Positions 49,019 through 57,991 of a DNA stretch of 64,000 bases are shown here, in pieces. Under the pieces are notes generated by a model. That model was not told the DNA's origin. It did no database searches and saw nothing but the letters and a program-made list of their open reading frames with translations. Origin of the DNA: Geobacillus thermoleovorans (GTDB lineage Bacteria > Bacillota > Bacilli > Bacillales > Anoxybacillaceae); contig NZ_CP014335.1 of the NCBI RefSeq assembly GCF_001610955.1, positions 1,529,001-1,593,000 of the forward strand. The letters run 5' to 3'. The stretch's first letter is position 1; each line of letters starts with the position of its first letter. A program made the translations under genes and the position numbers.

Positions 49019-50376
49019 TGTCAAAGCCGTTCGTTTCCTCTACACAAACGGAGTTGTTGGAACAAATCAAAGAGAAGATCAAAGAAAAAAACGTTGAGCT
49101 TCTTCATTTGCAGTTTGTCGACATTGAAGGGATCTTAAAGCACGTGACCGTGACGGCTGAACAGCTTGATGATGTCGTCGAAGGGAAAATCATGTTTGAT
49201 GGTTCGTCGATCAAAGGCTTCTCGCCGATCAACCGTTCCGACTTGTATCTTCTGCCGGATTTGAATACGTTTGCTGTTTTGCCGTGGACGGTCGAGGAAG
49301 GCTATGCGGAAGCGCGCTTTCTCTGCTCGGTGACCAATCCGGACGGCACGCTGTTTGAAGGCGACCCGCGCAACGTGCTGAAAAAAACGATCGAGCGGGC
49401 GGCGGAAAAAGGATATACGATCTCGGTCGGTCCGGAGCTGGAGTTTTTCCTGTTCAAAGCCGATGAAAACGGCAATCCGACGCTCGAGCTCCATGATGGC
49501 GGCGGTTATTTCGAACCGTCTCCGAAAGACTTGGGCGAACGCGTTCGCCTTGAAATTTACCGCGCCTTAAAAGCGATGGGCTTTACGATTGAAGCGTCGC
49601 ACCATGAAGTGGCGGAAGGCCAGCATGAGATCAACTTCAAATATGCCGATGCGCTCGGTGCGGCTGACAATGCGACGACGTACAAATGGGTTGTCAAAAC
49701 GATTGCCAGCAAGTTCGGCCTCCATGCGACGTTTATGCCAAAACCGGTGTTTGGCATCAACGGTTCAGGCATGCATGTCAACATTTCCCTCTTCAAAGAT
49801 GGGGAAAATGCGTTCTTTGATCCGAACGATGCGAACCAGTTGTCAGAAACAGCGTACCAATTCATCGCGGGCTTGCTGAAAAACGTAAAACACTTCGCGG
49901 CGGTTACGAACCCGCTTGTCAACTCGTACAAACGGCTTGTGCCAGGGTATGAAGCGCCTTGCTACATCGCTTGGTCCGCTTCCAACCGTTCGGCGCTCAT
50001 CCGCATTCCGGCCAAACGCGGCGTCGCGACGCGCGTTGAGCTCCGTTGCCCGGATCCGTCGGCCAATCCGTATTTGGCGTATGCCATCATCGCTGCCGCT
50101 GGCCTTGACGGTGTCGAAAAAGGTTTAACCGCTCCGGCGCCGATTGATGAAGACATCTTCCATATGTCGGAAGAACGACGTGCGGAGCTTGGCATTGACA
50201 ACTTGCCGGAAAACTTGGGCGAGGCCATCGCTGCGTTCGAAAGCGGAGAAATCGGCCGCGCGACGCTTGGCGAGCACGTATTCAACGAATACGTCGCGAT
50301 GAAAAAAGACGAATGGAACAGCTACCGCACGGCGGTCCACGCTTGGGAAGTCGAGCGGTATCAAGGGAAGTTCTGA
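49018..50376 (+). CDS. glnA: glutamine synthetase, type I
   Basis: A 452-residue type I glutamine synthetase forming glutamine from glutamate, ammonia and ATP. Motifs are complete: MFDGSSIKGF, GPELEFFLF, the ATP region INGSGMHVNISLF and NSYKRLVPGYEAP. It has no adenylylation-site insert, as in Firmicutes. In B. subtilis GlnA the segment after DGSSIEGF carries Arg62, involved in feedback inhibition; here the segment reads SSIKGFSPINRS, with proline at that place. There is no glnR gene beside it, so the genome may hold another glnRA pair. Confidence 0.93.
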   Translation: MSKPFVSSTQTELLEQIKEKIKEKNVELLHLQFVDIEGILKHVTVTAEQLDDVVEGKIMFDGSSIKGFSPINRSDLYLLPDLNTFAVLPWTVEEGYAEARFLCSVTNPDGTLFEGDPRNVLKKTIERAAEKGYTISVGPELEFFLFKADENGNPTLELHDGGGYFEPSPKDLGERVRLEIYRALKAMGFTIEASHHEVAEGQHEINFKYADALGAADNATTYKWVVKTIASKFGLHATFMPKPVFGINGSGMHVNISLFKDGENAFFDPNDANQLSETAYQFIAGLLKNVKHFAAVTNPLVNSYKRLVPGYEAPCYIAWSASNRSALIRIPAKRGVATRVELRCPDPSANPYLAYAIIAAAGLDGVEKGLTAPAPIDEDIFHMSEERRAELGIDNLPENLGEAIAAFESGEIGRATLGEHVFNEYVAMKKDEWNSYRTAVHAWEVERYQGKF

Positions 50377-50393
50377 TCGAAAGCCAGCATCCA

Positions 50394-50431
50394 AAAGGTG
50401 TCCCGTCGCCATATTCGGGGCGCCTTTTTTC
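50394..50431 (+). terminator. intrinsic terminator of glnA
   Basis: AAAAGGTGTCCCG pairs with CGGGGCGCCTTTTTT. Confidence 0.85.
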
Positions 50432-50564
50432 TGCAGGCGGCTGTTTGTCTTTATGGACGGCCGCGCGGCGCCTTCCGTCCGTCGGCCGCCAAGCCGTCGG
50501 TGTTCGCAACGTCATCTTGCGAGCGGGGACTAAAATAAATGATCGCATTTTTTATTTTTTTAAA

Positions 50565-50601
50565 ATTCATAGTTGACATCTATGAATAATGAGATTTAAA
50601 T
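50565..50601 (+). promoter_or_regulatory. promoter with palindromic operator before tauE-like gene
   Basis: TTGACA (50573-50578) and TTAAAT (50596-50601) are 17 bp apart. A perfect inverted repeat ATTCATAG-N7-CTATGAAT (50565-50587) straddles the -35 box. The regulator is unknown. Confidence 0.65.
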
Positions 50602-50642
50602 TATAAGTAACGCGCTCAACCATTGCAAACGGAGGGAAACCA

Positions 50643-51530
50643 ATGAAAAAACTGATCGTTTTTGTGTTTGTAGGATTTATCGCCCAGCTGATTGACGGCT
50701 CGCTTGGAATGGCGTATGGCGTCACGTCGTCGACGTTGTTATTGACGTTCGGCATTGCTCCGGCCGTCGCCTCGGCGTCCGTTCATTTGGCGGAAGTGGT
50801 GACGACGGCGGCATCTGGCGCTTCCCATTGGAAGTTCGGCAACGTCGACCGCCGCATGGCCTTTAGGCTCATCATTCCCGGGTCGGTCGGCGCGTTTGTC
50901 GGAGCATGCTTTTTAAGCAATTTGCCGGGAGATTTGATTAAACCATATGTATCCTTGTTTTTGTTGGCGCTTGGCTTTTACATTATTTATCGATTTTTAG
51001 TGTTGAACGGCCGCGCGCCGTCGACGCCCGGAAAACAGTGGTCCAATAAGCAGCTCGTCCCTCTCGGATTGGTGGCTGGCTTCCTTGATGCGACCGGCGG
51101 TGGAGGATGGGGGCCGATTGCGACGCCGGTGTTGTTGGCCAATAAAAGCATGGAAGCGCGCAAGGTGGTCGGCACCGTCGATACATCCGAATTTGCCGTC
51201 GCGCTGTCGGCGACGCTAGGATTCGTCATTTCGCTTGGTTGGGAGCAAGTGAACTGGCACTGGGTGCTGACGCTCATGGCTGGCGGGGTCGTCGCTGCAC
51301 CGATCGCCGCTTGGCTTGTGCGCAAACTGCCGTCCCATTTGCTTGGAGTGTTGGTCGGCGGGTTGATTATTTTGACGAACGTCCGCACGCTCCTGCACGC
51401 TTGGGAGGCGCCTGCGCCGGTGTATCCGACCGTTTATGGCCTCATCGTCATCGGTTGGGCCGCGGCGGTATGGCTGGCGATCCGAAACGGGCGGAAAGGA
51501 AAGGCGACTGGCAGGGAGTTGGCGTCGTAA
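50643..51530 (+). CDS. TauE/SafE family sulfite/anion permease
   Basis: A 295-residue membrane protein with eight predicted helices and the duplicated motif of TauE/SafE permeases: IDGSLGMAYGVTSSTLLLTF in the first half and LDATGGGGWGPIATPVLL in the second. Members move sulfite, sulfoacetate or similar anions. GGAGGGAAACCA precedes the ATG. The palindrome at its promoter indicates specific regulation. The substrate is not known. Confidence 0.88.
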   Translation: MKKLIVFVFVGFIAQLIDGSLGMAYGVTSSTLLLTFGIAPAVASASVHLAEVVTTAASGASHWKFGNVDRRMAFRLIIPGSVGAFVGACFLSNLPGDLIKPYVSLFLLALGFYIIYRFLVLNGRAPSTPGKQWSNKQLVPLGLVAGFLDATGGGGWGPIATPVLLANKSMEARKVVGTVDTSEFAVALSATLGFVISLGWEQVNWHWVLTLMAGGVVAAPIAAWLVRKLPSHLLGVLVGGLIILTNVRTLLHAWEAPAPVYPTVYGLIVIGWAAAVWLAIRNGRKGKATGRELAS

Positions 51531-51745
51531 GCATTAGGGGGCGCTTGGCAAACGACAGTGTCTTTCCGTTGGCGGCAGCGTTGGATGCGATCGGGTTGAG
51601 CATCAGGGAGCTTGTTCGTGCTGCGGAGGGCAACGGTCGACAGCGCCTGCCCTCAAAAATAGCGCGCGGAGCAGTTGTTGCCCCGTTGACGACAGTTGAA
51701 ACGAGAAGGCGGCTCTTGTCCTCTGGGCAGGGGCTGCTTTTTTAT
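51531..51745. other. intergenic region and terminator before the IS element
   Basis: No gene is apparent. GCGGCTCTTGTCC pairs with GGGCAGGGGCTGC, followed by TTTTTT (51709-51743), a good terminator for the tauE-like gene. The IS element abuts the end of its T tract at TTTAT (51741-51745). Confidence 0.55.
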
Positions 51746-53199
51746 CTTAATTAGGCGAGAAGACTCCCACTTCAACGAAGCGAAGCGGAGTAAGTGGGAG
51801 ATGAATCGCCTTAACTATATTTTGCTGAAAATAGGATAGATTCAGTAAAATATAGTATTATAGTTAGATGGGAGGTGAAAACATGTATTTTTGTATCAAA
51901 CAACAGCTAAATGGTTTGACCAAAGAAGAATACTTGACTCTTCGAGAACTGTGCCATATTGCCAAGAACATGTACAACGTCGGATTGTACAATGTCAGAC
52001 AATACTATTTTGAACACAAGGAATTTCTTAATTATGAGAAAAACTATCATCTTGCAAAAACTAACGAAAACTATAAGCTGTTAAACAGCAACATGGCACA
52101 GCAAATTTTAAAAAAGGTCAATGAAGCCTTTAAATCTTTCTTTGGTTTGATCAGTCTTGCCAAACAAGGAAAATATGACCACAAGGCTATCAGTATTCCA
52201 AAATATCTTAAAAAAGATGGCTTTCATTCACTGATCATTGGCCAGATTCGTATAGACGGCAACAAATTCACGATACCGTATTCTCGCCTATTTAAAAAGA
52301 CTCACAAGCCTATCACGATAACGATTCCGCCTGTGTTACTGGACAAAAAGATTAAGCAGATTGAAATCATTCCTAAGCATCATGCCAGGTTCTTTGAGAT
52401 TCAGTACAAATATGAAATGCCTGAAGATCAAAGAGAATTAAATGACCAAAAAGCACTGGCAATTGATTTAGGATTAAACAATTTTGCCACTTGTGTCACA
52501 TCAGACGGCAGATCATTCATCATTGATGGGCGGAGATTAAAAAGTATAAATCAATGGTTTAACAAAGAAAATGCCAGACTTCAAAGCATAAAAGATAAGC
52601 AAAAAATCAAAGGCACCACTCGTAAACAGGCTTTGCTTGCTATGAATCGCAATAATAAAGTGAATGATTATATCAACAAGACTTGCCGTTACATCATTAA
52701 CTACTGTATTGAAAATCAAATTGGCAAACTTGTCATTGGCTATGCGGAAACATGGCAACGCAATATTAATCTAGGAAAAAAGACAAATCAAAACTTTGTC
52801 AATATTCCTCTCGGTAACATAAAAGAAAAACTAGAATATCTTTGTGAATTTTACGGCATTGAATTCTTGAAACAGGAAGAATCATATACGTCTCAAGCCA
52901 GCTTTTTTGACGGCGATGAGATTCCTGAATATAATGCCGACAATCCAAAAGAATATAAGTTCAGCGGCAAACGTATTAAGCGCGGCTTGTATCGAACAAA
53001 GTCTGGCAAACTAATTAATGCTGATGTCAATGGCGCATTAAACATCTTAAAGAAAAGTAAAGCTGTAGACCTGAGTGTCTTATGCTCTAGCGGCGAAGTG
53101 GACACGCCTCAAAGAATAAGGATTGCTTGAAGCAGTCAAACTTCTTTGGAAGCCCCCACTTCAAATTTTCGCTAGAAAATTAAGTGGGGGTAGTTCACC
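51746..53199 (+). mobile_element. IS200/IS605-family element (tnpB only)
   Basis: The left end carries a CTCCCACTT / AAGTGGGAG hairpin (51764-51800) and the right end a CCCCCACTT / AAGTGGGGG hairpin with an AATTTTC-GCTA-GAAAATT tip (53153-53190). TTTAT directly precedes the left end. It encodes TnpB but no Y1 transposase, so it must be mobilised in trans, if at all. Its AT-rich sequence contrasts with the GC-rich neighbours. The exact right boundary near 53199 is uncertain. Confidence 0.75.
51883..53130 (+). CDS. tnpB: TnpB (IS605 OrfB family RNA-guided nuclease) lacking the zinc ribbon
   Basis: A 415-residue TnpB. RuvC motif I is [20 protein letters not shown], motif II lies in [11 protein letters not shown] and motif III in [14 protein letters not shown], so the three catalytic acidic residues are present. 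The four-cysteine zinc ribbon normally found between motifs II and III is missing; instead the segment reads [33 protein letters not shown] precedes the ATG at 51883. The right-end hairpin and the 3' end of the gene probably form the guide RNA. Confidence 0.85.
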   Translation: MYFCIKQQLNGLTKEEYLTLRELCHIAKNMYNVGLYNVRQYYFEHKEFLNYEKNYHLAKTNENYKLLNSNMAQQILKKVNEAFKSFFGLISLAKQGKYDHKAISIPKYLKKDGFHSLIIGQIRIDGNKFTIPYSRLFKKTHKPITITIPPVLLDKKIKQIEIIPKHHARFFEIQYKYEMPEDQRELNDQKALAIDLGLNNFATCVTSDGRSFIIDGRRLKSINQWFNKENARLQSIKDKQKIKGTTRKQALLAMNRNNKVNDYINKTCRYIINYCIENQIGKLVIGYAETWQRNINLGKKTNQNFVNIPLGNIKEKLEYLCEFYGIEFLKQEESYTSQASFFDGDEIPEYNADNPKEYKFSGKRIKRGLYRTKSGKLINADVNGALNILKKSKAVDLSVLCSSGEVDTPQRIRIA

Positions 53200-53210
53200 A
53201 ACCCCTGTAG
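53131..53210 (+). ncRNA. probable 3' part of the TnpB-associated (omega/reRNA) guide RNA scaffold
   Basis: In this family the guide RNA covers the end of tnpB and the right-end stem and continues into flanking DNA. The hairpin at 53153-53190 and the following TAGTTCACC fit that place. The guide would begin near 53200. This is inferred from the family, not shown by the sequence alone. Confidence 0.4.
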
Positions 53211-53270
53211 CGGGAAGCCGGTTTCTATGTTAAAATATTCTGCATCATCAACCAAAGGGGGAGAGGGAAT

Positions 53271-54227
53271 ATGGCACAGCCGCTTGATCTCGGCCGCCGC
53301 ATTTCACTCATCGATTTGTATGATTTGCGCATGCCGCAGCGCACCGGTACATATGTGCTTCACGAAGAGAACTTGGCGATCGTGGAAACAGGGCCAAGCC
53401 CGTCGGTGCCGCATTTGCTTGCTGGGTTGAAAGCGCTTCATATTGATCCGTCTGATATTCGCTATATCATCGTCACCCATATTCATTTGGATCATGCGGG
53501 CGGCGTGGGGTTGCTTCTTCAGCATTGCCCGAATGCGATGGTTGTCGTCCATCCGAAAGGGAAGCGGCATTTGGCTGATCCATCGCGCCTCATCGCTGGA
53601 GCGAAGGCGGTGTACGGCGCGCAGTTTGAGTCGCTCTTTGATCCGATTCTTCCGGTGCCAGAAGAGCGATTGATCGTGAAAGAGGACGGGGAAACGTTGG
53701 AGTTGAGTGCGGAGCGGACGCTTGTGTTTTATGATACGCCGGGGCATGCGAACCATCACGTTTCGATTTATGATTCGTACAGCCGCGGCGTGTTCACCGG
53801 CGATACGATCGGCGTTTTTTATCCGCAGCTGCAAGAAGCGGGGCTTACGTTTTGCCTGCCTTCAACATCTCCGAACCAATTTGATCCCGAGGCCATGGAG
53901 CAGTCGGCGGCAAGACTTGAGAAGCTGAGACCGGAACGCATTTATTTTGGCCATTTTGGCATGCTGGATGACCCACAGGAGGCGTTCCGCCAGCTTCGCG
54001 TTTGGCTGCCGAAGTTCGTGGCGGCGGGAAAAGAAGCGGTCGACCGTCATCCGGAAGCGCCGGCTGCCGAGCAGGCGAAAATGGCAGCGCACCGGTTGCG
54101 CGGCGAAGTGATGGCGTTTCTTGATGATCATGGCGCTCCATCTTCGTCGTCGGCGCATGCGGCGATCGAGCTTGATTTGCAAGTGTGCGCGATGGGGTTG
54201 ATCGATTATTGGCAGAAACAACGGTGA
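53271..54227 (+). CDS. MBL-fold metallo-hydrolase
   Basis: A 318-residue metallo-beta-lactamase-fold hydrolase. The metal-binding motif is THIHLDHAGG, with further ligands in DTPGHANHHV and FTGDTIGVFY and the late histidine in FGHFGM. The C-terminal helices are of the kind seen in alkyl-hydrolase-like or glyoxalase-II-like enzymes of unknown substrate. AAAGGGGGAGAGGG precedes the ATG. The IS element ends only 70 bp upstream and may have altered its promoter. Confidence 0.83.
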   Translation: MAQPLDLGRRISLIDLYDLRMPQRTGTYVLHEENLAIVETGPSPSVPHLLAGLKALHIDPSDIRYIIVTHIHLDHAGGVGLLLQHCPNAMVVVHPKGKRHLADPSRLIAGAKAVYGAQFESLFDPILPVPEERLIVKEDGETLELSAERTLVFYDTPGHANHHVSIYDSYSRGVFTGDTIGVFYPQLQEAGLTFCLPSTSPNQFDPEAMEQSAARLEKLRPERIYFGHFGMLDDPQEAFRQLRVWLPKFVAAGKEAVDRHPEAPAAEQAKMAAHRLRGEVMAFLDDHGAPSSSSAHAAIELDLQVCAMGLIDYWQKQR

Positions 54228-54430
54228 TCATTCGATTGGCCTGGCCGATTCGGCTGGGTTTCTTTTTTTGACGGGAAAGCGAAAATTGGAAAAACGGGAA
54301 AAACTGTTTTTGTGTGTGTTCGGTTTTTAGGCGGATCATTTCGTGAAATCGCGGTGTATATGTTAGAGTGGAAATAAGCGATCCTGATTCCTGTTGGAAA
54401 GAGCGTCCATGAGCAAGGGGGAACGGAAGA

Positions 54431-54751
54431 GTGAAACAGAGGCGGTCCGTCATGCATCACATTGGCGTCGGGTTCATCATCGCATCGTTCGTCGTTTGGG
54501 TCATTCCGCCCATCGCGCCATTTTTACCGTTTTCGACTGCGGCCAAAGCGTCGATCGTTGCGGTTGCCATTGTGGCGGCGGAAATCATGTTTTGGATCGG
54601 GGCGCTGTTGGTTGGAAAGGAAGCGGCGTCGAAGCTGAAGAAGTATTGGGATCTGAAACATTGGCGAATAAAACGGCGGTTGTCGGATCAAACCAATGAT
54701 GGCGAACAATGCCAAGACGGATCGCGAGAGATGACAACGATGAAGAAATGA
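54431..54751 (+). CDS. small two-helix membrane protein (transporter-suffix-domain type)
   Basis: A 106-residue protein with two membrane helices (IGVGFIIASFVVWVIPPIAP and IVAVAIVAAEIMFWIGALLV) and a basic, hydrophilic tail. The sequence resembles stand-alone 'transporter suffix' domain proteins. The start is GTG after GGGGGAACGG. It precedes the SGNH hydrolase and ABC genes by 9 bp and is likely in the same operon. Confidence 0.65.
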   Translation: MKQRRSVMHHIGVGFIIASFVVWVIPPIAPFLPFSTAAKASIVAVAIVAAEIMFWIGALLVGKEAASKLKKYWDLKHWRIKRRLSDQTNDGEQCQDGSREMTTMKK

Positions 54752-54760
54752 GGTGGTTGC

Positions 54761-55558
54761 ATGCGACGGAGCACAGTTGCGCTTCTCATAGCCGTTGCCG
54801 CCCTGTCCGGAGTGCTTTGGCTTGGCGGCCTGGCATTGGCGGTGCAAGACCAGTTTTTTTCGGCCGCCAAGCCGCCGACGAAAGAACAACGGCCGCCGAC
54901 GGCTGAAACAAGGCAACATGACGAGAAAATGGATATTGTTGCTCTTGGCGATTCGTTGACGAGAGGAACGGGCGATGAAAGCGGAAAAGGGTATGTCGGC
55001 TATATGGTCGATGAGCTTCGCCGGCAAACGGATAAGCCGATCCGTGTGACGAACTTGGCCATCCGCGGCCTTCGCTCTGACGGACTGCTTCGCCAGCTTG
55101 GCCAGCCTGAGATTCAGCGGCAAGTCGCCATGGCGGATCTTATTGTGATGACCATCGGCGGCAACGACTTGTTTCAAGGCGGGGAAGCGTTGAAACTGGA
55201 TCGAAAGCAGCTGAATGAGGCGAAACGGCGATATGTAGCCAACCTAGACCGCATTTTCGCCGCGCTGCGCCGCTTCAACAGCGAAGCGGTCATTTTTGCG
55301 ATCGGTTTGTACAACCCGTTTGGCGATTTAGACGATGCCAAATGGACGTCGGCGGTTGTGCGCGATTGGAATTTTGCATCAGCGGAAGTGGCGGCCCGCT
55401 ATCCGAACATCGTCGCGGTGCCGACGTTTGATTTGTTTGCCCTCCATGTCAACGACTATTTGTACAGCGACCATTTTCATCCAAACGCGGCAGGCTACAA
55501 GCGGATTGGAGAGCGCGTCGCCTCGCTCATCACGTTGACGGAGGAGGGTGAGCAATGA
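54761..55558 (+). CDS. SGNH/GDSL-family lipase/esterase (YpmR-like)
   Basis: A 265-residue secreted or membrane-anchored hydrolase. An N-terminal helix (ALLIAVAALSGVLWLGGLAL) is followed by a proline-rich linker and the SGNH fold: Ser65 in ALGDSLTRGTGD, the Gly in the following loop, Asn in IGGNDLF, and Asp/His in SDHFHPNAAGY. It resembles B. subtilis YpmR. AATGAGGTGG precedes the ATG. Its stop overlaps the start of the ABC ATPase gene. Confidence 0.85.
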   Translation: MRRSTVALLIAVAALSGVLWLGGLALAVQDQFFSAAKPPTKEQRPPTAETRQHDEKMDIVALGDSLTRGTGDESGKGYVGYMVDELRRQTDKPIRVTNLAIRGLRSDGLLRQLGQPEIQRQVAMADLIVMTIGGNDLFQGGEALKLDRKQLNEAKRRYVANLDRIFAALRRFNSEAVIFAIGLYNPFGDLDDAKWTSAVVRDWNFASAEVAARYPNIVAVPTFDLFALHVNDYLYSDHFHPNAAGYKRIGERVASLITLTEEGEQ

Positions 55559-56469
55559 CCAAACAGGTGACGTTAGCGGTCAAAGAGCTGCGGAAAACGA
55601 TTCGCGGCAAGGAAATTATTAAAGGCATTTCGTTTGAGTTGCATGAGGGGGAAGTATTCGGTTTTTTAGGGCCGAACGGCGCGGGAAAAACGACGACGAT
55701 CCGCATGCTCGTCGGGCTCATTCGGCCGACGTCGGGGACGGTGGCGATTTGCGGGTATGATCTTCACCGCCAGTTTACCGACGCGATCCGCCAGATCGGC
55801 TGCATCGTCGAAAACCCAGAAATGTATCCGTATTTAACAGGCTGGGAAAACCTTGAACATTTCGCCCGCATGATGCCGGGAATTGGTGCAGATCGGATCA
55901 TGGAAGTGGCGAAGCTCGTCGGCCTTGAACAGCGCATCCATGACCGAGTGGGCACGTATTCGCTCGGCATGCGGCAGCGGCTCGGCATCGCTCAGGCGCT
56001 GCTTGGAAAGCCGAAGGTGCTCATTTTGGACGAGCCGACCAACGGCCTTGACCCGGCCGGCATTCGCGAAATGCGCGCCTTCATCCGCTTTTTGGCGGAA
56101 ACGGAAGGGTTGAGCGTCCTTGTTTCATCGCATTTGTTAAGTGAAATTCAATTAATGTGCGACCGCGTCGCCATTATGGCGAAAGGACGGCTCTTGGCCG
56201 TGGACACGGTTGAGCGGCTGTTAAACCAACAGGCGCGCGTCGTCTGGAAAGCCGCTCCAACGGATCGGGCGCGGGCGCTGTTAGCGGCGGAAACCGAGGT
56301 GTTGCGCGCCGATGAAGAGACGATCGTCACGCCATATGAGCCGTCGAGACTAGCCGCTTGGAACGCCAAGCTTGTCCAAGCCGGCGTCTCGGTTTCGGAA
56401 ATTGAACCGCGGCTGCCGACGCTCGAGGACTTGTTTATCGAGCTGACAGGGGGCGAAACGATTGAGTAA
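55555..56469 (+). CDS. ABC transporter ATP-binding protein
   Basis: A 304-residue ABC ATPase of the bacitracin/lantibiotic-type (BcrA-like) group: Walker A GPNGAGKTT, signature YSLGMRQRLG, Walker B ILDEPTNGLDP, and the switch region SSHLLSEI. The ATG overlaps the hydrolase stop (ATGA), and its own stop overlaps the permease gene, so three genes are coupled. The cargo is unknown. Confidence 0.88.
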   Translation: MTKQVTLAVKELRKTIRGKEIIKGISFELHEGEVFGFLGPNGAGKTTTIRMLVGLIRPTSGTVAICGYDLHRQFTDAIRQIGCIVENPEMYPYLTGWENLEHFARMMPGIGADRIMEVAKLVGLEQRIHDRVGTYSLGMRQRLGIAQALLGKPKVLILDEPTNGLDPAGIREMRAFIRFLAETEGLSVLVSSHLLSEIQLMCDRVAIMAKGRLLAVDTVERLLNQQARVVWKAAPTDRARALLAAETEVLRADEETIVTPYEPSRLAAWNAKLVQAGVSVSEIEPRLPTLEDLFIELTGGETIE

Positions 56470-57442
56470 GCTCGTGTATAATGAAATGTTGAAAATCGTC
56501 CGCAAAAAGCGGCTATGGGTGATCGCCGCCATCATTGCGGTGCTCGTCGCCTTGTTTACATACGCCCAATACCGCGAGACGGAAGAGTTGAGAAAACGGC
56601 TTGGCACGACCGACTGGCGGACGCAGCTGCAGCAGCAAATCGTCGATTTGCAAAACCGCTTGCAGTCGCCGAGCATGTCTGAGGAATGGCGGAAATACTT
56701 GCAAATCCGCCTCAAGCAGCAGCAGTACTACTTAGAGCACAACATTAATCCGTCCGCCCCTGGAGCGCCGACGTTTATGCGCACGTTTATCGAAAACGCC
56801 ATCGACTTGTTTTTGCCGCTTTTAGTGATGGTGGTTGCGGCCGATTTAGTGTCGTCCGAGGCAAGCGCTGGAACGATCAAGCTGCTTCTCGTTCGGCCGG
56901 TGAAGCGGTGGAAAATTTTGTTGAGCAAATATATCGCGTTGCTCCTGTCGGTGTCGCTCATTATGCTGATGGCGGCGGTGCTGTCGTATGCCATCTCCGG
57001 GCTCGTGTTTGGATATGGCGGCTTCCGTCTGCCGCTATTGACCGGATTTGTCCAGCAAGGAGAGGATCTCAATACAGCGAATGTCCACATGATTCCGCAA
57101 TGGAAATACATTTTGATCGAGCTCGGGCTGGCAGCGTTTGTGAGCGTTGTCGTCGGCACACTGACGTTTATGTTTTCCGTGCTGCTTAGGAGCACGGCGG
57201 CGGTGATGGGCATCATGCTGGCAGCATTGATTTCTGGCGCGATTTTGTCGAACATGGTGTCGTCGTGGCATTCGGCAAAATATTTGTTTATGGTCAATTT
57301 GCGGCTGACGGATTACATAAAAGGAGCGGCTCCGCCGATTGAGGGGATGACGCTTGGCTTTTCGATGGCCGTGCTGGCTGTCTGGGGGCTTGCAGGGCTT
57401 CTTGTCGCTTTTTTTGTCTTTATGCGGCGAGATGTCTATTGA
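56462..57442 (+). CDS. ABC-2 type permease
   Basis: A 326-residue permease with six helices. The first (RLWVIAAIIAVLVALFTYAQ) is followed by a large polar extracytoplasmic loop rich in glutamine, then LFLPLLVMVVAADLVSSEAS and four more helices. The TTG start lies eight bases after GGGGGCG and overlaps the ATPase stop. It is the membrane partner of the preceding ATPase. Confidence 0.85.
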   Translation: MSKLVYNEMLKIVRKKRLWVIAAIIAVLVALFTYAQYRETEELRKRLGTTDWRTQLQQQIVDLQNRLQSPSMSEEWRKYLQIRLKQQQYYLEHNINPSAPGAPTFMRTFIENAIDLFLPLLVMVVAADLVSSEASAGTIKLLLVRPVKRWKILLSKYIALLLSVSLIMLMAAVLSYAISGLVFGYGGFRLPLLTGFVQQGEDLNTANVHMIPQWKYILIELGLAAFVSVVVGTLTFMFSVLLRSTAAVMGIMLAALISGAILSNMVSSWHSAKYLFMVNLRLTDYIKGAAPPIEGMTLGFSMAVLAVWGLAGLLVAFFVFMRRDVY

Positions 57443-57458
57443 AAACGGCAGAGCGGCG

Positions 57459-57489
57459 AAAACCCGAGGGGGTGTTCCCTCGGGTTTTT
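57459..57489. terminator. bidirectional intrinsic terminator
   Basis: AAAACCCGAGGG pairs with CCCTCGGGTTTTT between convergent operons. Confidence 0.9.
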
Positions 57490-57510
57490 CAGTGAAAGGG
57501 GATGAAATGC

Positions 57511-57978
57511 CTATCTATTCGGCTGCTTGTCGTGAACGCCGGCGAGTCCAAGCGCGTGATGGCCCCGCAGCAACTGCTCCACGGCCGGCCATTGCTGTTC
57601 ATCGCAACGGATGAGAAGCACGATATCAGCGCCTGTGCGGCTTTGACGGTGCGTGGATTTTCGGTTTACCCACCATTTGAGCAAAATGCCGATTCCGATG
57701 CCTGAAACCGCCCCGATAATCCCCCAAATGATCGGACCCCATGCCAACACATAGCCGTAAATCGCCCCTAGCAGCATCAAGCACGTTCCTAAAATCGCCG
57801 CCAAGTCAAGGAAGCTGAACCCGTTGGCGTGATGGAGCGTATCAAGCAGGCGCGGCGGTTCGGCAGAGCGGTTGAGCGGGACTGCAAAAATCTGATGTTC
57901 AGCAATCCCTTTTTCTTGAAGCGCTGAAATCGCCAGTTCAACGAATAGGTGGCTCTCGAAAGTGGCAATGACAATCAT
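57511..57978 (-). CDS. membrane protein of unknown function
   Basis: A 155-residue protein with a soluble N-terminal alpha/beta part (MIVIATFESHLFVELAISAL), two membrane helices joined by WGP (about residues 58-100), and a C-terminal beta-alpha tail ending in HALGLAGV. The N- and C-terminal halves look like a split ACT- or ferredoxin-like fold, as in general-stress-type small membrane proteins, but no family is recognised. GGGAGGCGTTTC precedes the ATG. It follows the next gene by 13 bp on the same strand. Confidence 0.6.
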   Translation of the reverse strand: MIVIATFESHLFVELAISALQEKGIAEHQIFAVPLNRSAEPPRLLDTLHHANGFSFLDLAAILGTCLMLLGAIYGYVLAWGPIIWGIIGAVSGIGIGILLKWWVNRKSTHRQSRTGADIVLLIRCDEQQWPAVEQLLRGHHALGLAGVHDKQPNR

Positions 57979-57991
57979 GAAACGCCTCCCA

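Noticed and set aside
51239..51754. 171-codon ORF overlapping the end of the tauE-like gene
   Set aside because: Its first half is a shifted frame of the permease gene and its last part runs through a terminator; no independent start or family similarity.
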